A DNA stretch of 7,907 bases from Sulfurimonas sp. Lineage in GTDB: Bacteria > Campylobacterota > Campylobacteria > Campylobacterales > Sulfurimonadaceae. Made by a program: the position numbers and the translations under genes. Shown here in pieces: positions 4,772 through 7,907 of the stretch. Location: positions 1-7,907 of the forward strand of contig JANTGV010000042.1 in NCBI GenBank assembly GCA_024762745.1, given 5' to 3'. Every line of letters begins with the position of its first letter. Position 1 is the stretch's first letter. Under the pieces are notes generated by a model. It was not told the DNA's origin. It searched no databases and worked only from the letters and a program-made list of their open reading frames with translations.

Positions 4772-6535
4772 ATGGTGCACTTCTGGTGCTATCTCTGTTA
4801 CATCCATATTTTCTTCATTGATTCCTTTGCCATCTTCACATATCACCGCCCCATTTGAAGGGCAGATAGCCTCTGTTTTTGCCATGAGAACAGGTATATA
4901 ATAGAGTGAAACAAGTGTTGAAGCCATACTACCAAAGATAAGAGCAATACCAAGACCACCAAAGATAGGGTCTGTTGCAAGAAGCAGTGAACCTAAAATG
5001 ATGGCAACTGCAGTCAAGAGAATAGGTTTTGCACGTGTTGCAGTGGATATCGCAATCGCTCTGTTTTTTTCTATTCCGCTCTCAATAAGCGACTTCGTGA
5101 AATCTATAAGAAGCAGAGAACTTCGAGCACTAATCCCCATAAGCGAAATAAACCCGATGAGTGAAGTAGCTGTCAAATAGAAGTGAATATCTGCAAAAAC
5201 CAGCGTAATCATGTCTGTTATGAAGTGCCCAATGATAACTCCGATAATAGATAAAAAACTACCCATAAGTACAATTCCACTTAGAATAAAAGATTTATAA
5301 TAAACAACCATCAACAAGAACATTAAAACTAACGCTGATATAAACGCACCTCCAAGATCTCTAAAAGTATCAAGTGATACTTTCATCTCCCCATCCCATC
5401 TCACTAAAACTTTCTCACCTGACTGCTTATGTACTAAAGCGAGGTCAAACATATAGGTACTCATACCTGTAAGTCTCTCTATCTCAAAGTCAGCTTCAAG
5501 TTTTGTTATCATCAACTCTCTTGCATCCATTAGTGGATAGACTTGGGAAACTAAGTCACACTCAGCAGTTACTGAAACCATATTTCTCATATTCTTCTTG
5601 AAAATTGTAGGGTCTGCAACTGTTGGAACTATATCTACAACCTCTTTTACTGGAACCATTACACCTTGTCTGTTTAAAAGCTTTAAACGTGAAAGTTTCA
5701 GTGCTAACTCATCACGACTTGCATGATCAAGAGTTCTTGTTTCGGCATTCAAAGAGACAAAAATAGGAATCTGGTCTTGTTGTAGAGTTGAATTTTTCGT
5801 TGCAACTACATTTCCTTTAAACGCCATATATAAAATATTACTCACCTGTTCAACAGAGAGATTACTAGAGATAATCTTTTCAACATTTGGAATAATCTCA
5901 TACTTCTCGTAAACATCATCCTGCATAACATCAATATCAACTAAACCTTCTGTCTCTTTGAGAGAAGCTTCAACAATTTCTGAAGTTTGACGAAGCAAAA
6001 GAGAATCTTTTCCATAAAGGTTTACAACTATAGTAGCAAACGTAGGAGGACCTGATGGCATCTCCACAAATTTTACTGTCGTCCCTTTATAGAGGTTCTC
6101 ACACTTTTCCTGCACCACAGGTCTCATACGGTGTACCATCATATATGAAGCTTCATCACGTCCATGTTTATCAGTAAGATTTATGACTATTTCTGCCTGA
6201 TTTTTGAGTCTCTTAAATGCACTTCCTTTTACCAAACCTGCATAATCAAGTGGAGCACCTTGACCAAGAAACATCTCCATATTTAGAACTTCTTCTTCTT
6301 TCTTAAACACATCGGCCACACACTCTACAACCTCTTTAGTCTGGTCTATTGTAGAATTTGTCGCTGTATCTATATAGACAGTAAAAGTGTTCGCGCTCTT
6401 ACCCGGTAACATCTTCGCGAGAACTATCTTGGTCGGTATCATCATAACAGCAAATATCAGCAGTCCTAAAACGATAAAACCAACTTTCCTCTGTTTGGCT
6501 TTAGAGCTTACTATCTTATATATCGTCTCTTCCAT
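4751..6535 (-). CDS. RND efflux permease, C-terminal half (TM7-TM12)
   Basis: The 594-residue protein equals the second half of an AcrB-like proton-driven RND pump (normally about 1,040 residues in one chain). TM7 is about residues 18-40. The periplasmic porter and docking part spans about 45-390. TM8-TM12 lie near 395-413, 418-440, 452-478, 503-521 and 526-552. The usual GPP-type porter motif (SGPPTFATI, 161-169) and the TM10 motif GISARSSLLLIDF (467-479) are present. Arg471 takes the place of the proton-relay Lys (Lys940 in E. coli AcrB), and Thr508 lies where a TM11 relay Thr is expected. A hydrophilic tail after TM12 has Cys558, Cys566 and paired His587-His588. The start codon shares one base with the stop of the upstream half and has its own strong ribosome site. 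The substrate cannot be told; adaptor and outer-membrane channel genes are probably beyond the window. Confidence 0.9.
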   Translation of the reverse strand: MEETIYKIVSSKAKQRKVGFIVLGLLIFAVMMIPTKIVLAKMLPGKSANTFTVYIDTATNSTIDQTKEVVECVADVFKKEEEVLNMEMFLGQGAPLDYAGLVKGSAFKRLKNQAEIVINLTDKHGRDEASYMMVHRMRPVVQEKCENLYKGTTVKFVEMPSGPPTFATIVVNLYGKDSLLLRQTSEIVEASLKETEGLVDIDVMQDDVYEKYEIIPNVEKIISSNLSVEQVSNILYMAFKGNVVATKNSTLQQDQIPIFVSLNAETRTLDHASRDELALKLSRLKLLNRQGVMVPVKEVVDIVPTVADPTIFKKNMRNMVSVTAECDLVSQVYPLMDARELMITKLEADFEIERLTGMSTYMFDLALVHKQSGEKVLVRWDGEMKVSLDTFRDLGGAFISALVLMFLLMVVYYKSFILSGIVLMGSFLSIIGVIIGHFITDMITLVFADIHFYLTATSLIGFISLMGISARSSLLLIDFTKSLIESGIEKNRAIAISTATRAKPILLTAVAIILGSLLLATDPIFGGLGIALIFGSMASTLVSLYYIPVLMAKTEAICPSNGAVICEDGKGINEENMDVTEIAPEVHHGNPLDK

Positions 6536-7907
6536 TAGTGACTCCCTGAGCTGCGTTTAATGAGCTTCTTCGCTAAATATGGTGCGAATACATAAGCGAC
6601 AAAGAGTGAGACCCCAAGTGCTACCGGTACATTTAGAGGTATTGGCAACATAAACTGTCCCATCATTCCCCCGACAAACGCCATTGGAATCATCGTAAGC
6701 ATAATTGCAATAGTCGCAATATTAGTAGATGGTCCAATTTCATCTGTTGCTTCCACAATAATCTCATCAAAAGTTTGATCTTCCGTCTCTTTCATATGCA
6801 TTCGTCTATGGATGTTTTCAATAACAATAATGGCATCATCAACAATAAGCCCTAAGGAGAGTAAAAACGCAAAGAGCGTAATCCTATTAATGGTCTGGTC
6901 TGTCATAAAGGCCAAAAAGAGAGTTGCAGCTAAAATCATAGGGACTGCTATTGTTACAACAAGAGACTCTCTCCAGCCTAAAAACGGAATTAAAATAAGG
7001 GCGATAATAGCAATGGTCAATACAAGGTGGTGTACCAACTCATTAACAGCTTCATTCGCTCTAGTACCGTAGTTACGAGTAATAATATAACCAAGTCCAT
7101 ACTCATCAAGTTTCTCTGCGTTCTCTTCAAGGCTTTCTATAACCTTTCCCGCTAAATCAACGGCATTTGTACCCTTAAGTTTTGAAACTGTCAAGGTTAC
7201 TTGATCTTGCGTTTCACTAAGTGGCGATCCGTCAGCTTTATAAGATATAAGAGCCTCTTGATAATTTTGAATATCGTAAAAGTACTCCACTTTAGCGATA
7301 TCTTTTAAGTATATAAGAGACCCCATATACTGGGCAATTATAAGACCCTGCAAGTCCTCTATAGAGTTTATTGCGTTTTTTACTCCAAAAACTATGAGCC
7401 TATTATCTTTAGTTGGAAGATCTACCTCTGGAGCATTCTTTGCAATAGCTTGAATAGACTGAACAACCTGTCCTATAGATATATGATATGCTGAGAGTTT
7501 GTCTAAGTCCAGCAGCACATTAAACTGTGGTTTCTTCGCACCTTTTAGTGTTGTTTTTGAAATATTTTCTATCGCATTTATGTCCTGCTGCATATCTTTC
7601 ACCTGTTTATATAAAACAATATGATCAATACCAAGCTCTTTTTTCTTATAAAACGCAACAGTAACAATAGGCACATCAATATCGATATCAAAAGGTTTAA
7701 CAATAGGCATCATGGTTCCGCCCGGCAGAGAGTCCATATTCTGCATAACTTTATCGTAAAGCTTCAGGTTAGACGACTCTCTGTCTTCGCCTATTTTATA
7801 CTGAATATTAAGCATCCCTACATTATGCATTGCTGTTGAATAAATATCCTTAATACCCTTTATCTCACTAATCCTTCTCTCCAGAGGTTTTAAAATAGCA
7901 TTATTTA
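6535..7907 (-). CDS. RND efflux permease, N-terminal half (TM2-TM6), 5' end outside window
   Basis: The frame is open through the high-coordinate edge; 456 residues are visible. The first Met (at 7830) is not the real start, since upstream codons read NNAILKPLERRISEIKGIKD, matching the conserved region about 50 residues into AcrB-type pumps. TM1 and the first codons are therefore missing. The visible part contains porter subdomains (periplasmic), then TM2-TM6 (counted from Met at 7830: about 266-284, 289-308, 315-339, 366-387, 395-419). TM4 carries LGLIVDDAIIVIENIH with the two aspartates of the proton relay (codons at 6840-6835), so this half should be energy-coupling competent. It ends YLAKKLIKRSSGSH just after TM6, in the cytoplasmic linker where full-length pumps continue to TM7. 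It is translationally coupled to the C-terminal half. The two chains presumably assemble into one protomer of a trimeric pump. Confidence 0.9.
   Translation of the reverse strand, partial: NNAILKPLERRISEIKGIKDIYSTAMHNVGMLNIQYKIGEDRESSNLKLYDKVMQNMDSLPGGTMMPIVKPFDIDIDVPIVTVAFYKKKELGIDHIVLYKQVKDMQQDINAIENISKTTLKGAKKPQFNVLLDLDKLSAYHISIGQVVQSIQAIAKNAPEVDLPTKDNRLIVFGVKNAINSIEDLQGLIIAQYMGSLIYLKDIAKVEYFYDIQNYQEALISYKADGSPLSETQDQVTLTVSKLKGTNAVDLAGKVIESLEENAEKLDEYGLGYIITRNYGTRANEAVNELVHHLVLTIAIIALILIPFLGWRESLVVTIAVPMILAATLFLAFMTDQTINRITLFAFLLSLGLIVDDAIIVIENIHRRMHMKETEDQTFDEIIVEATDEIGPSTNIATIAIMLTMIPMAFVGGMMGQFMLPIPLNVPVALGVSLFVAYVFAPYLAKKLIKRSSGSH
6541..6547 (-). promoter_or_regulatory. Strong Shine-Dalgarno for the C-terminal pump half
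   Basis: The minus strand reads AGGGAGT ending 5 bases before the TAATG overlap. This is a near-ideal match at proper spacing inside the last codons of the upstream gene. It supports deliberate re-initiation at the second half and argues against an artefactual frameshift. Confidence 0.7.

Noticed and set aside
6812..7072. Plus-strand open frames such as this one and those at 17-229, 2280-2930, 3646-3900 and 7621-7839
   Set aside because: They lie opposite well-supported minus-strand genes, show no family features and have no convincing ribosome sites.
6535..7907. RND pump halves as a frameshifted pseudogene
   Set aside because: The break falls at a domain boundary and has its own start codon and strong ribosome site; both halves are otherwise undamaged. 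It remains a possibility to check, but is not the preferred reading.

Overview
The window is AT-rich and tightly packed, and every gene I accept lies on the minus strand. Codon use, AAGGA/GGAG ribosome sites, TATAAT-like -10 elements and the mix of an RND pump, exported hydrolases and a toxin-antitoxin pair suggest a Campylobacterota bacterium (Sulfurimonas/Sulfurovum/Arcobacter type). That assignment is by feel and has not been tested by any search.

In the direction of transcription (high to low coordinates), positions 7907-4751 hold an RND-family efflux permease made as two polypeptides. The upstream gene, cut by the window edge, carries the first porter half and TM2-TM6. The downstream gene carries TM7-TM12 with the second porter half. 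They join in a TAATG stop/start overlap preceded by a strong Shine-Dalgarno sequence, so the split looks designed rather than a sequencing error. A hairpin plus U-run overlapping the second stop codon ends the transcript.

Positions 4750-3594 look like accessory DNA. They contain a Phd/YefM-type antitoxin and a RelE/ParE-superfamily toxin with its own promoter and repeated AGTACT boxes, then a hairpin and a 21-bp motif resembling an insertion-sequence end. A short cysteine-rich protein of the zinc-ribbon kind often seen in mobile DNA follows.

Positions 3412-1 are a compact operon of exported proteins. It encodes a Sec-exported metal-dependent amidohydrolase, a Tat-exported M19 (membrane dipeptidase)-like protein, a probable outer-membrane beta-barrel protein, and the signal peptide of a fourth exported protein cut off by the window start. 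The operon probably acts on peptides or N-acyl/amide compounds in the periplasm. The M19-like protein keeps the second half of the active site but has lost the N-terminal His/Asp ligands and the bridging Glu, so its chemistry is uncertain.

No tRNA, rRNA, CRISPR array or complete insertion sequence was seen. The longest stretch without a gene is about 220 bases (3849-4064).
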